Below the pieces are notes generated by a model. The model was given only the letters and a program-made list of their open reading frames with translations. It did no database searches and was not told where the DNA came from. The translations under genes and the position numbers were made by a program. From Nageia nagi (taxonomy: Eukaryota > Pinophyta), in NCBI GenBank assembly GCA_050084985.1, contig JBITNC010000001.1:137020001-137084000 (forward strand): a DNA stretch of 64,000 nt, given 5' to 3'. Numbering within the stretch: position 1 is the first letter of the stretch; each line of letters begins with the position of its first letter. Positions 11,431 through 22,985 of the stretch are shown here, one piece after another.

Positions 11431-12219
11431 GATCTACTTCCTGGCTCCAGCTATTTGGTCACCCCTTGTTGACCTCATCATCTCTGAAACCTAGGCTTTT
11501 CCATAACTAAGCTTTATCATTTCCTTCTGGAATGCTTTACTCACTGGCTCTAGCTATTTGGTCACCCCTTGCTGACCTCATCATCTCCAGAACCTGGTTT
11601 TTACCAAAACATGACTATCTTATCCTCTGTGATGTCATCATTTTATTCCAGAATGCTTTTACTTTTGAAACACTTAATTTATGGGCTCTAGCTTCTTTGA
11701 TGATCTCTTGCTGACCTCACCTCTTCTAGAACCTGGGCTTTTCCACAACTGAGCTTTATCCTTTCTTCTATGATGTCATCATTTCATTTTGGAACGCTTT
11801 ATCTATTGACTCCGGCTTGTTTTGTTTACTCCAGAAAAACTCCCGAGGATCTTAAAATGAACTCATGATTGCAAGTAAAGTACACCGGGGCTTCAATAAG
11901 GAATTTATTATGTATGACTATACAATAATCATTAGATCAATCTTTTCGAACATATATAAAACAAGTGTTCTTACAACCCTTGTCATTAAAAAATGACCAT
12001 AGAGCGACCAGTCTAATGTTAATATATAATCGTTAAAAAATCGGTAATGATCTGAGATGATCATGAACAGTTAAACAAACAAACAAATCTAAGCCTGGAA
12101 TAGCCTAATATAGGCAATTTGTAATCATGGATACAGATGGAAGATAATAACATGTCAAAATTTAGTTTAAGAGGTTACCTGGAATCTAGGGATGGTAAAC
12201 AAATTAATAACAAACCATT

Positions 12220-12239
12220 GAGCTTATAAATACAAGCTC
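12220..12239 (+). promoter_or_regulatory. Probable TATA box of the 5' LTR
   Basis: TATAAATA at 12225-12232 is enclosed by GAGCTT and AAGCTC, a 6-bp inverted repeat. The 3' LTR has the same arrangement, with its TATAAATA at 27446-27453. It is the best core-promoter candidate in the LTR. Function is inferred from sequence only. Confidence 0.6.
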
Positions 12240-12830
12240 TGTAGGTGAACAAATGGACCCAATTTTAATATAGTGAAGCTCTGCTAAAATTATATTAGGA
12301 GGTTATTAGCAAAGGTTGTAAGCTTGATCAATAGTTAATTTCCTCTTGATTATATTTCTAGATTATGTTGTTCATTTTGCAAATTCATATGTGAGAGCAG
12401 GTATGCTTTTGATGTGTTGTTCATTTTCTGTGTGTAGGGTCAATATGGGAGAATAATGACGGAAGTAAGCGCAGAAGAGAACAACAAAGGAATAGACAAA
12501 AACACTTCAAAACTCTATGAAGATTACTCCAGTACATATAGAGCTGATTGTTAGCGATTCAAAGATTGGTTGACGACAATTCACCAGATAGATAATAAAG
12601 ATTGATCATTGTCCATCCACCTGCATTGATTGTTATCGATTTGCAACAATCGCTATCAAATGTTGATTACAGCAGATCAATAAAAACTTGCTTATTTGTA
12701 TTCAAATACTTTAGAATATAATATCATTACTATTATTGATGTGTATTGTCGAATATGTTCATGATTAATTATGTTGAATTATTTATCTTTTTAAATTGCA
12801 TTTTAGGTTCATAATTTGATATACACAATC

Positions 12831-12851
12831 TGGCGCTAGAAGGAGGGCCCC
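12831..12851 (+). other. Primer-binding site of element 1
   Basis: TGGCGCTAGAAGGAGGGCCCC starts three bases after the LTR, the usual position for a tRNA primer site; it begins with TGG, the complement of a tRNA CCA end. I do not assign the tRNA with confidence. Element 2 has the near-identical TGGTGCTAGAAGGAGGG. Confidence 0.85.
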
Positions 12852-13603
12852 TTGCATGCATTAGGATCAGTTGCATGTTGTTTTGTGTTTTATTTTTTCT
12901 GTTTGCATCCTGTGGAATCAGATACTAACTTACTCTGTTTGATTTGTTGCTTTGTTTTATTTTCTGTGTTCTCTGGATCGGCAACAATCTCTGTGAAATT
13001 CGGTATGTTTTATAACCTGACCTAAATATAGCAAGTTAATTATGTATTTAAAATGACAGTATGTAGAACTGTGTGTGATCTCTCTGCTCAGAGTGCATTT
13101 AGGAAATGGGTAGTAAAAGGTTAAATACATTTGTTATTAATTTATTTTATGTATAATGTTAGGTATTTATTTTTAATATTTGGATTAAAGATATGTACAT
13201 ATTAAATACTTTTTATCTTGTCTACTTATGCTCTCCCTTTACGCTTCGTGCAATCTAAGGTGACCAGAATAGACCTGATAAGAAGGGTTAAATTATCCAC
13301 ATATAATCACCTCGTACCAAGTCTGCCCTTACCACTCCATTGGAGGTCGAAGGGATATGTGACTAGTAAGAGGAAGTAATTTACTACATTTAATATCTTT
13401 TGGGAGGGTAGTATGCGTGAGTATATTTTTCTTGTTTAAATGCATTTCATAAGGCATTAAAGTAAGTGAAAAAATTAAATTAAGCACATAGTTAAAAGTC
13501 AATTTGCATATAGGATGTTTGTGCATTAAATTGTTTTCTCGAAAATATAATTTAAAGATAAAATAGAGTTTCTTGTTTATGATGTTTGTTTATGTTATCT
13601 AAA
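12852..13603 (+). other. Leader of element 1, including a conserved palindromic block
   Basis: Untranslated leader between primer site and gag. The part at about 13215-13385 (from 'atgctctccctttacgcttcg' through 'ccattggaggtcgaaggg' to 'gtgactagtaag') matches, in sense orientation, the leader of element 2, where its core is present three times. The core contains the palindrome CTCCATTGGAG (13335-13345). In retroelements this region commonly carries packaging and dimerisation signals; that role here is inference. Confidence 0.7.
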
Positions 13604-16286
13604 ATGGTTCAAACTCGAAGTATGATTGCTAAGAAAATGCAAGAATACCCATTTAATATACAAGAATTAGATCCAAATGATATGGATTTAATTGAGTCTT
13701 CAGTTAGGAAGCCACCTCTTTTAGAGGAATCAAATTCATGGGTCGTTCGTTATGGAGGTAAAGATGATGATTGTAGTTATAATCAATCTAGATTACAAAG
13801 TCAAATTATAGATAATCCTATCGCAAGGAATAGAACGCAAGTGTTAGAGGAAGAATTGATTGAAATTCATCATCGTATAAGTAATCTTAGGGATATGCTT
13901 AATATGTCTTCTAGATTAACAGGAGATATAGAAAAACTAGATCAAAAGCTTGATAACTTAGAAATTAATGAGAATAAATCTCGGGCCAACACTATAGCAA
14001 TACCACAGACTGAGCCCTATAAAATTAAATATGAAAGAATCAGTCAATCATCAGATGGTAGAAGAGTCAGTTCTTCAAATCGAAAGGAGGGATCTTCTTT
14101 TTCTTTCGAATTAAGAAGAAATGAAGCTGCAATACCTTTTATTAATTTATCTCAAAAGGAACTTTCAATGAAACAAATGGAAAAATCTTATGCCACAAAA
14201 GAAGGATCAAATAGAAGGACATCTAAGTTTAAAGTAGAAGAGATACCTTCTTATGAAGAACTACAAAAACGACAATTATATAAAACAACAACTGGTAAAA
14301 GGTTCATGGAAGTACATGCTGAGGATATTAAAAGGGATTCAGACATGCAATATCTCCTAGAGAAACAAAATAGAAAAGCCAATGAATTTATTAAAATTCA
14401 AGAACAAGAAGATAAATTAAAAGAAATGGAAGATAAACTTCTTAGAGATAAAAGGAGATTAATAGAATGAGAACAAGTAAATAGAGAATGAAGTGAATTT
14501 CTAGAACAAGAAAAGAAAATACATCATAAAGAATAGGAAATTCAACTTCATTTAAAAGAATTACAATTCGAAGAATTAGAAAATGAAAAAATAAAGGAAT
14601 GATATCTACGCATTGAGAAAGAAAAACAAAGACAGTGGGATGAATATCAAAAAATAAGGAATTTGAAATCGAAAACTCTTAAAGGAAGTCAAATACAAAG
14701 ATATCAAGATCCTTACTTAGGTAAACAAGAAGCATTGGATAGAGAGATAGCTATTTTATTACAAAAGGAAAGGGATAAGGAATTAGAACTTCAAAGATTA
14801 TATGATAAACAAAAGTGAAATTCTATTAAAAGTTAGGTTGAACAAACCCAAAATCAAGTAAGACTACCTGATTATAAGGGACAAGATTTATATGGAAAGG
14901 GTATATCTCAAAAACCTCCTGAAATCCCTATTCAACGATAACATTCACCTCTTAAAATATTACCTCCACCATCGTCAGAAATTCCTTCTGATTATGAGTC
15001 TTATACTTCAAGATCAATTTCGGAAAAGGATCCAAATACTCGGAGATATCATAGGCACATTCAAGGTCATAGAACCGATAAAGAATTAGAAAGCTTTATG
15101 AAAGATTTTATAAATCAAGAATTGAATCTTCAAGGACTTCAAAAGTTAAATTATAAGAATATTTGCAATGATCCTATTCATCCAAGTATTCCAAAAAAGA
15201 AACTCCCATATAGGTTCGAATTTCCTAAAATAGAGTCATTTAAAGGAAGAGAAGACCCTAAAGAACACTTGAGAAGATTTTCATTTTCTAGTTATCAAAT
15301 AGCCAATGATGATTCATTAATGTTACGTATATTTCCTATGACACTCATAGGCCAAGCTTTGGATTGGTATAATAGTTTACCTATGCATAGTTTATATACG
15401 TTCGAACAATTGGCTAATCAATTTCTTGAACATTTTAGAATCAATATTAAAGAAAAATCTTCACTTACAGATCTTACGAGATTACAATAATTTCCTGATG
15501 AAACCATACAAAGATTACATCTCAATATGGCAGACTATACTCACTAGTATGCCTTATACAATACCACAAGAAGAATTGGTTAAATTATTTAGCCAAAGTT
15601 GTTTAAGACCAATAGCTAGTGTTCTCCAAATTCAACAACATAAAACTTTTGAAGAAGCTATTGCTCAGGTAGTAGTTATAGAAAGAGTTAAAATTCAAGA
15701 TGGAGAACTAAAACTCAAGAAAAAAGAATATAAAAAAGGTAATCAAAATGAGAACATTAGTAAACAACCACAAAATAACCAAATAGCTATGACAGAAAAT
15801 TATGGTCCTTCTTCAAAAATAGAAGAAAGTGTTGAACCTAAACAAAAAAGAAATTTTACTCCATTATCAGAACCATTAGCCGAAATACTTAAAAAATTAT
15901 GTGATAATGGTATGATTACATTACTTGATATAAGGCTTGAAAATCCTAATGCTAAAGAAAGTAAATGGTATAAGGAAAATGAATTTTGTGCTTATCATAG
16001 GCAAAAGGGACATAATACAAATAAATGTCAAACTTTACAACACAAAATTCAAGACTTGATAGATAGTCGAAAGATAGATGTGGATAATCTTGTTGTGCCT
16101 TCAAATCAAAATTTAGGGATATATCAAAATCCTTTACCCTCACATCAGGCTAATAATGTGGTAGTTATCCCAAATCAATTGAACTATACAGGGGATAATA
16201 AGGATATACCATTTATAGGAACTATAGATGATTCAATACATATGATTGGTATAGCCACAAGAGCACAACAATATCAGAATAAATAG
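13604..16286 (+). pseudogene. gag: Element 1 gag (capsid and zinc knuckle), broken
   Basis: Gag packages the element's RNA into cytoplasmic particles. The chosen start is the ATG at 13604, which opens with 'MVQTRSMIAKK', the common plant Ty3 gag opening. Residues 1-290 are charged and coiled-coil-like ('EDKLKEMEDKLLRDKRR'), with 'FKVEEIPSYEEL' near residue 215. The coiled coil continues past TGA/TAG stops from 14468 to about 14860. The capsid ('FKGREDPKEHLRRF', 'QALDWYNSLP') spans about 15180-15700, and a zinc knuckle of form C-x2-H-x4-H-x4-C ('CAYHRQKGHNTNKC') lies at about 15988-16030. One extra base near 15515 (in 'catacaaagatt') shifts the frame inside the capsid. A TAG at 16284 then separates gag from protease in the same frame. 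Confidence 0.9.
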
Positions 16287-16289
16287 GAT

Positions 16290-17534
16290 AATCCTCGAAA
16301 AAATCAATCGACATCAAACCCAATTAATATACAACCTATACCTCCTCCGCTGCAACCTAAAGTTTCGATAAAAGGTGTTCTTCAATGACAGTTAAAAATG
16401 TCTCCAGTAAAGATGACTTTATTTGAATTATTACAACAGTCTGAGAGTTATAGGGAAGCTATGAATCAAATTCTACAAGAAATTCAAGTGGATATCAGTA
16501 ATCCCAATAACTTCATTTCAATAGTTGAAAGTTTGAGAATATCTCAACAACCTAGTATCACCTTCTATGAACAAGAAAGATTAAATAACGATGGACCAGG
16601 CGGACTTGATCCACCCTTACATATAATTGGTAATGTAGATGGAAAATTATTTAAAAGAATTTTAATAGATGAGGGTTCAGCCATAAATATAATTTCAGAC
16701 GCTGCATATAAAAAGCTAAATTTACTAGAATCAATTATCTTAGCTCCTTCTTTGCAAATTAGAGCTTTTAATGATGCAGTGTGTTCAACTCTGGGATCAA
16801 TAGTGCTGCCAATTACAGTAGGTGCTAAAACCGTCCAAACATTATTACATATAATTGAAGGAAATATTATACAATATAATGTTCTTTTAGGATGTCCATG
16901 GACTAGAGAAATGCAATGTGTTCCATCAACTTATCATGGATGTTTAAAGTACATCTATAAGGATAAAGTTCATTATGTGTTTAAAGACCTGGATCCTTAT
17001 TCACATTGTAACTTAATTTTTGATACAAATGAAGTGACATTACCATCTCCTAATCTATCGACTATATTAATGAACGAAAATATGAATCAATCTGAAGTCA
17101 TAGAAGTAAAAAATGATATAGTTATACAAGATAAAGATGCTTGGGAAAAAGTTGCTAAAACTTTAGATGAAAAGCATGGAGCGTCTTCATCAAAACAAGT
17201 AAATACTACATATAATGATAACTCATCCGATGTATATCTAGTAAAGATTAAAATAAGGGATTTAGGGATGGGGGAATATGATATAGATGATGTGATATTT
17301 AATATACCTTCATCACAAGAAGTGGGTAGATTATCTGAATCACCCAATGTGATTAGACAAATAGTGGCTTTAGGTGAAATACCTAATCAAACAATGTTTG
17401 TTTATGCGGGAATAGTAGATCCTATATCAACAATATCCAATCAAATATATGAAGGATATTTCATTAATGATATGAAATATTTATCGCCATGTTCAAGAAC
17501 ATTTGTCTTAAACTATTTTAACAAATGTAATTAG
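16290..17534 (+). pseudogene. pol: Element 1 aspartic protease region
   Basis: Retroviral-type protease that would mature the gag-pol polyprotein. The open segment 16398-17534 has the active-site box 'LIDEGSAINIIS' (about 16664-16699), then 'VLLGCPW' and 'CVPSTYHGCLKYIY', all matched by element 2. It is in frame with the second half of gag, separated by TAG (16284) and TGA (16386). It ends at TAG 17532, where a tryptophan codon probably stood before 'QGRGLGRYEQG'. A long acidic linker follows. Confidence 0.85.
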
Positions 17535-18360
17535 CAAGGACGAGGATTGGGTCGATATGAACAAGGTCCCCGAGAAATAATTGAATTACAATATCAAGAT
17601 CCCACTGATAAAAGTGGATTAGGCTATAAGAATGGATATAAAAATCTTGATAAATTAGGAAATTTGGAAGAAGAAAATTTGGATTATAATGAAGAGATTT
17701 TAGAAAAAGAATCCATAGTACAAGAAAGTATTGATGTAAGAGAAGAACTATTAAGTGCAATGGATGTCTTAGAAGGGGTCAAAGCGCTTTTCATAAATAA
17801 TATTGAATCACCCCAAAACCATTCATGCTCATCAAGTGATGTACAAGAAAAAATAAATAGAAATGTCGAATCATCAATCAGTTCATGTTTTGATATACCA
17901 TCGGTGAATATGGTTATAATAAAAGAAAATGATGTTGAAGATCAAAATAGTGAACAAATAGATGAAGCCAATGAAAAGCATGATTTAATCAAAATAATAG
18001 TCGATACTCCTACAGATGAAATAATTGCCAATTTTTCTCTTATATCATCCAATCCTTTGGTACACAAATTCAAAAACATAGATTACATATTTGATTCCTA
18101 TAAAGATCAAGTATGCACAAATAACCAAATTCAAGAATGTGATGAAGAATATAGCATTAACGATAATGGTTGGATACTGGTACCGAATCAATTAGAAGAA
18201 GGATCGCATATGCTTACTGAAAAGGTCTTAGAAATAAACATTAGTAATGATCCTCAGAATCCTAAAATAATTCAATTAGGAGAAAATCTCACAGAAATTA
18301 AACAAGAAAAGATTATAACCTTATTAAAAGAAAGAGAAAAGGTATTCGCATGGTCATATG
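17535..18360 (+). pseudogene. pol: Element 1 protease-RT linker (acidic, G-patch-like start)
   Basis: The frame continues from protease with 'GRGLGRYEQGPREIIELQYQ' and 'DKSGLGYKNGYKNL', a glycine-rich motif like the G-patch often found in this place in Tat elements. About 200 residues rich in E, D, N and S follow, with no fold I recognise, up to the RT lead-in 'REKVFAWSYADMLGIDPKL'. It is unusually long. In frame with both neighbours. Confidence 0.7.
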
Positions 18361-19650
18361 CGGACATGCTTGGAATAGACCCTAAACTAGTAGTACATAA
18401 TTTAGCCTTAAAGCCTGATGCTAAACCTGTTAAACAAAAATTGCGTAAGATGCATCCTACTATATCTTTAATGGTAAAAGAAGAACTCCAAAAATTATTA
18501 GAAGCCAAATTTATACAACCTATAGATTATTCGGATTGGATATCTAATATGGTACCTATGAAAAAACCAAGTGGAAAAATATGAATATGCACAGATTTTT
18601 GTGATCTTAACAAAGCTTGTCCCAAAGATGATTTCCCTCTACCTAACATTGATAGCTTGGTAGATTCGATAGCAGGACATGATATGCTATCATTAATGGA
18701 TGACTTTTCTGGTTATAATCAAATAAAAATAGCTCCTAAAGATCAACATAAAACAACTTTTATAACTCTGTGGGGTATCTTTTGTTATAAAGTAATGCCT
18801 TTTGGATTAAAGAATGCTGGGGCAACTTATCAAAGGGTTATGACTTATATATTTCATGATTATATGCACAACATAGTAGAAGATTATGTTGATGATTTGT
18901 TGGTTAGATCCAAACATCGAATAGATCATGGAAAAGACCTAATTAAAGTTTTGGATAGACTATTAGAACATAAAGTAAGATTAAATCCAAAAAAGTGTGT
19001 TTTTGGTGTAACTTCGGGAAAACTACTAGGATTTATTATGTCTCGACGAGGGATTGAAATAGATCCTAATAAAGTGAAGGTAGTTGTAGATATGCCACCT
19101 CCTACAAATCTTAAACAATTACAGAGTTTACAGGGTAAGTTACAAGCCATCAGGAGGTTTATAGCTCAACTTTCTGATAAATGTAAACCATTTACAAAGT
19201 TATTAAAAAAGGGGATAGCATATCATTGGGGCAAAGAACAACAAGATGCATTCGATGAAATTAAAAGATATTTATTATCTCCTCCTGTCTTAAGTCCACC
19301 AAGAAAAAATGTACCTTTTTTGTTATATATTTCTGCTACTGAAACCGCTTTAGGGACAATGCTTGCTCAAAAGAATGAACATAATAAAGAGCAAGCTATA
19401 TATTATTTGAGTAAAACCCTAGTGAGCTACGAGATTAAATATATCTATTTGGAAAAATTATGTCTTGCCATCATTTTTGCTACTAAAAAACTTTGACATT
19501 ATATGCTTAACCATACAACATATGTCATTTCTAAAGTAGACACATTGAAATATATGATGAATAAAACTTATCAAAATTCAAGAACTATAAAGTGGATAAT
19601 GCACTTAACTGAATTTAATTTACATTTTATCAGACAAAAGTCAATAAAAG
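18361..19650 (+). pseudogene. pol: Element 1 reverse transcriptase and first RNase H
   Basis: RT copies the element's RNA into DNA. Visible blocks in order are 'FIQPIDYSDWISNMVPMKKP', 'DLNKACPKDDFPLPNID', 'LMDDFSGYNQIKIAP', 'VMPFGLKNAGATYQRVM' and the catalytic 'YVDD' at 18885-18896. All three RT aspartates are present. RNase H follows ('LLYISATETALGTMLAQ', 'EQAIYYLSKTL'); its first acidic residue is missing, as is common for the original RNase H in Tat elements. TGA at 18582 ('GKI' stop 'ICTDF') and TGA at 19494 ('KKL' stop 'HYM') both fall where the family has arginine, i.e. CGA decayed to TGA. Confidence 0.92.
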
Positions 19651-20430
19651 GGCAAGTAATTGCTGATTATCTCGTTGAGGCCCCATTGCAAGATGATAAA
19701 CCACTTGTCGTTGAATTACCCGATGATAGAGTATTTCAATTAGATGAAATTGAAATACCTGTAGAACCTAAAAATGATTGGGACATGACAATACATTTTG
19801 ATGGCTCTCGATGTGAACAAGGTGGTGGAGCAGGTGTTGTATTCATAACACCGCAAGGTATCCCTATACCTTATTCATTTAAATTGAAATTACCTTGTAC
19901 TAATAATAATGCAGAATACGAAGCTTTGATATTAGCATTAAAAATTGCTATTAAATTAAAACTCAAGAGAATAAAGCTTATTGGAGATTCTTTACTCATC
20001 GTAAATCAAGTGAAAGGAATTTATCAGTGTAAAGAGCCTTTACTTCAAAAGTATAAAGCATTAGTTGAAGAATTATTAAAATCCTTTGACCGATTTATTA
20101 TAGAAGCGGCACCAAGATCATCTAATAGATTTGCAGATGCTATGGCTTCTATTGGGTCTCTTATCCCAGAGGATCCTAAACAATCTTCAATTCAAGTTGA
20201 GATAATTCAATTATCTCAATCATCGTTACAACATGAAGATGAAGCAAAAAGTGTATTAAATATTGATATAAATGATAAAGATAATTGGTATAAAGAATTG
20301 ATAGACTTTTTAAAATTTGGAAATCTTCCTACAAACTTTAATAAATCAGCATGACGAGTTTTTAAAATTAAAGCAACTAAATATTGTTTGTTAGGGGACA
20401 CTTTACATCGACGAAATTTTAATGGTATTT
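19651..20430 (+). pseudogene. pol: Element 1 second (archaeal-type) RNase H
   Basis: A second RNase H domain follows the first and marks the Tat lineage. All four catalytic acids are visible: D in 'HFDGSRCEQGG' (about 19795), E in 'NNNAEYEALIL' (about 19915), D in 'LIGDSLLIVNQ' (about 19985) and D in 'SNRFADAMASIG' (about 20130). This domain is therefore intact at its active site even though the first RNase H is not. A TGA at 20352 ('KSA' stop 'RVFKIKA') lies in the linker to integrase. Confidence 0.92.
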
Positions 20431-21593
20431 TACTCAGATGTCTTAAGTGGAATGACATTAAAAAAGCTATATCTTCTGCTCATGACGGAACATGTGGAGG
20501 ACATTTTAATGGTGTCGCAATTGTAAAACGATTAATATGAATGGGGTATTATTGGCCAACTATGGAAAAAGATTGTTGTGAATATGTTAAAAAATGTTTT
20601 AAATGTCAACAATACGCTCATTTATTTTCACAACCATCTCAAGAACTGCATCCTATACAATCACTTTGGCCATTCTCTAAATGGGCATTAGATTTAATAG
20701 GACAAATTACACCTACCTCTTCTAGTGGACATAAGTTCATAATTACAGCGACTGAATATTTTACCAAATGGGTAGAAGCCATTCCCATGAATTCCACTAC
20801 AGGTGCACGAATCGCTGAGTTTATAGAAAATTATATTATATGTAGATTCGGTATGCCGAACCAATTAATTATGGATAATGGAAAGAATTTTAAAAATAAA
20901 GATGTAAAATGTATATGTGACAAGTATAAAATTAAACAAAGTTTTTCCACTCCTTATTATCCATAAGGTAATGGACAAGCAGAAGCAACTAACAAAACTA
21001 TTCGAAACATCTTAGCAAAAATAGTAAATGATTCTCATAAAGATTGGCATATGCAAATACCAAAAGCCTTATGGGCTTATCATACTAGTGTACGCACTCC
21101 CATTGGGGCAACACCATTCTCTTTAGTTTATGGAACAGAAGCCATCCTACCCATAGAGCTTGAGATACCATCTCTTAGAGTAAATCTAAGTGAGCAAAAT
21201 GCTGATGAAGAAGCAAAACAAACTTGCTTAGACCAGTTATTGCTTTTAGATGAAAAATGTATTAATGCTTTAGAGCACATGCATGTTTATCAGAGAAGGA
21301 TAAAATGAGCCTTTGATAAAAGAGCTCTAATTCATGAATTTGAAATAGGTGATTTGGTTTTAAAAGAAAATCAACAAACTTCACGAATAGAACGATAGCT
21401 TAGAGATAAGTTTGCTCCGAATTGGTTAGGACCATATATCATTAAGAAAAAATTTGGTAGAGGAACTTACCATTTATCAGATTTAGAAGGAAATGAAGAG
21501 CGTGAACCTATAAACATCATGCATCTTCGACCTTTCTATACATTAAAAAAAAAACAAAATGTGTGTACATTAGTTTTCTTTCATTTTATTTGA
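20431..21593 (+). pseudogene. pol: Element 1 integrase
   Basis: Integrase inserts the DNA copy. The HHCC zinc domain is at 20478-20604 ('AHDGTCGGH', 'CFKCQ'), followed by 'GYYWPTMEKDC'. The catalytic triad is complete: D in 'WALDLIGQI' (about 20690), D in 'MDNGKNF' (about 20874) and E in 'GNGQAEATNKT' (about 20980). The C-terminal part reads 'PNWLGPYIIKKKFGRGTYHL' and 'NIMHLRPFYT' (about 21540), with no chromodomain. Stops at 20538 (TGA), 20964 (TAA after 'YYP'), 21306 (TGA) and about 21397 (TAG) are all single transitions from arginine or glutamine codons. The frame closes at TGA 21591. Confidence 0.92.
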
Positions 21594-21659
21594 TTGTTAA
21601 AATAATAGATAAATAAAAGTATTAATATTTGTCAAGTGTTAATAATCAAAATAGAAAAA

Positions 21660-22865
21660 ATGAATCTGGCAATGGAATCTGCTGAAGGTAGCATAATGCC
21701 ACCACAAGTACGATTGCCACCACTGAGATATCCAGGTGATTTCGCGTTAACATATTTACGACATACATTTGATCTTAATCTTTTGAATCATTTACAATTG
21801 ACTATTGATGAGCAATATGAAAGAACATTTAATATGTTTTGTGCTAGGAATAATGATTGGGGAGTCATTTTGTGTGGATATGAAGTAAGCATTATTTTAG
21901 ATCCACCAATCTTTTTCACCAATATGGAAAGAATATCACAAAGAATAATGGATTTCTGTTTACAATGGCCTTATGGAATACCAAAGATTGTCATAAATTG
22001 TCAATTAATTGAGTATTCACTCCTTTTAGCTAGAATGAAATGCATTAAACAATGATTAAAAAGCCTAGAATGGATGGATGAAATCCTACATTATTTACCT
22101 CATAAAAGGGTGATTTATGATTTTTCAAATACCTTTATGGCTTGTCCTCCTAAAACATCACAACAACAATATTATAGGCAGATTAACAGATGCTCTCGCA
22201 TGCAAATGCGACACACAATTTGGGAACAAAAGTTAGTGAAAAGGTAAGCTTTGCGTATTAATGAACTTAAAACGATAAGTCAAATAAAGGTTAGAAATGA
22301 GATCATCAAAATATTATCAAAAGAAAGTAGAGTACGGAATAATGGAAGTTATCTTCCAGGGTTCGAAAATAGGTATGACAAAGATATCTTTATGAAAGTT
22401 ATTCATAATGCTCCTACTCTTTTATATTCAAACATCTTTTCCATGCCTATTGAAATTCAACAAAAACTTGCCTTGACATTCTATAATATATGTGAATCTT
22501 ACGGTTGGGAGGTCAAAATAAATAGATCTCAGGTTATTGTTTTTATCGATGCATTTGAACTATGGTGTTCTCCTAAAATAGAAAATGATCTAATGATATA
22601 TTTATGTCTCCTGTGGCCCATAGAAAAGCCTAAAATCATAATTGATTGTACTTACAACCGAATTTTAAGATATTGAGAACGAACCATCGTAATCGCCCAA
22701 ACCATGACTTCCGAACACTTAGATTATTGTGTTCCTGAAATTTGTTATAATCAAGTGATATTAGACTTTAGTTTTTTGTTTAGCTCAACATATTGCTCAT
22801 TTAATCCTTCGGTAGTTCAGACTCGATTTGAACATGTCACGAATAGATTTCCTAGAAATTCATAA
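21660..22865 (+). pseudogene. Element 1 extra 3' ORF with two homologous halves, function unknown
   Basis: Downstream of integrase, after a gap with stops in this frame, an ATG at 21660 opens a frame that reads about 400 residues to 22865, interrupted by TGA 22053, TAA 22245 and TGA 22674. I recognise no family. The protein is two diverged copies of one module of about 190 residues. Copy A has 'HLQLTIDEQYERTFNMFC', 'NNDWGV', 'FCLQWPYGIPKIVINC' and 'LPHKRVIYDFSNTF'. Copy B has 'SMPIEIQQKLALTFYNIC', 'SYGWEV', 'LCLLWPIEKPKIIIDC' and 'VPEICYNQVILDFSFLF'. There is no signal peptide, membrane segment or furin-like site to suggest an envelope. Its position matches the extra ORFs known after pol in some plant gypsy elements. 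Composition matches pol. Confidence 0.75.
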
Positions 22866-22985
22866 AATCCTTAAAAAAAATAGAAAAATCATAAAATCCT
22901 AAAAAATTTGAAAAAATCATAAAATCCTAAAAATTTGAAAAATCATAAAACACATAAAAATTTATAAAATTATAAAATCTACCTA
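22858..22985. repeat. Short A-rich tandem repeat after the 3' ORF
   Basis: Four to five near copies of 'ataaaatcctaaaaa' with variable A runs follow the end of the extra ORF. Probably replication slippage. Confidence 0.7.

Larger units (their letters stand above)
10155..12827 (+). repeat. 5' LTR of element 1
   Basis: 2673 bp. U3 carries a tandem array of about 121-bp units (10318-11430), then about four diverged shorter units to 11830. A TATA box lies at 12225. The remainder (R/U5) ends in ATACACA at 12827. Against the 3' LTR it has about 33 extra bases near 11965-11998 (between 'tgttctta' and 'gaccagtc'). Confidence 0.95.

Noticed and set aside
12440-12455. Splice-acceptor-like 'ttctgtgtgtag' in the element 1 LTR, hinting at an Ogre-type intron
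   Set aside because: No matching donor could be placed with confidence, and transcript data would be needed.
15490-15535. Programmed frameshift between gag parts in element 1
   Set aside because: The shift lies within the capsid domain, and the related gag of element 2 reads through the same place without it. A single-base insertion is simpler.
17087-17347. Minus-strand frames within the element 1 pol region (also 15952-16143, 18272-18508, 18926-19150, 20216-20458)
   Set aside because: They are shadows of the recognisable + strand gag-pol reading.
21660-22865. Envelope protein
   Set aside because: No signal peptide, transmembrane segment or cleavage motif is visible, and the two-module structure does not suggest one.
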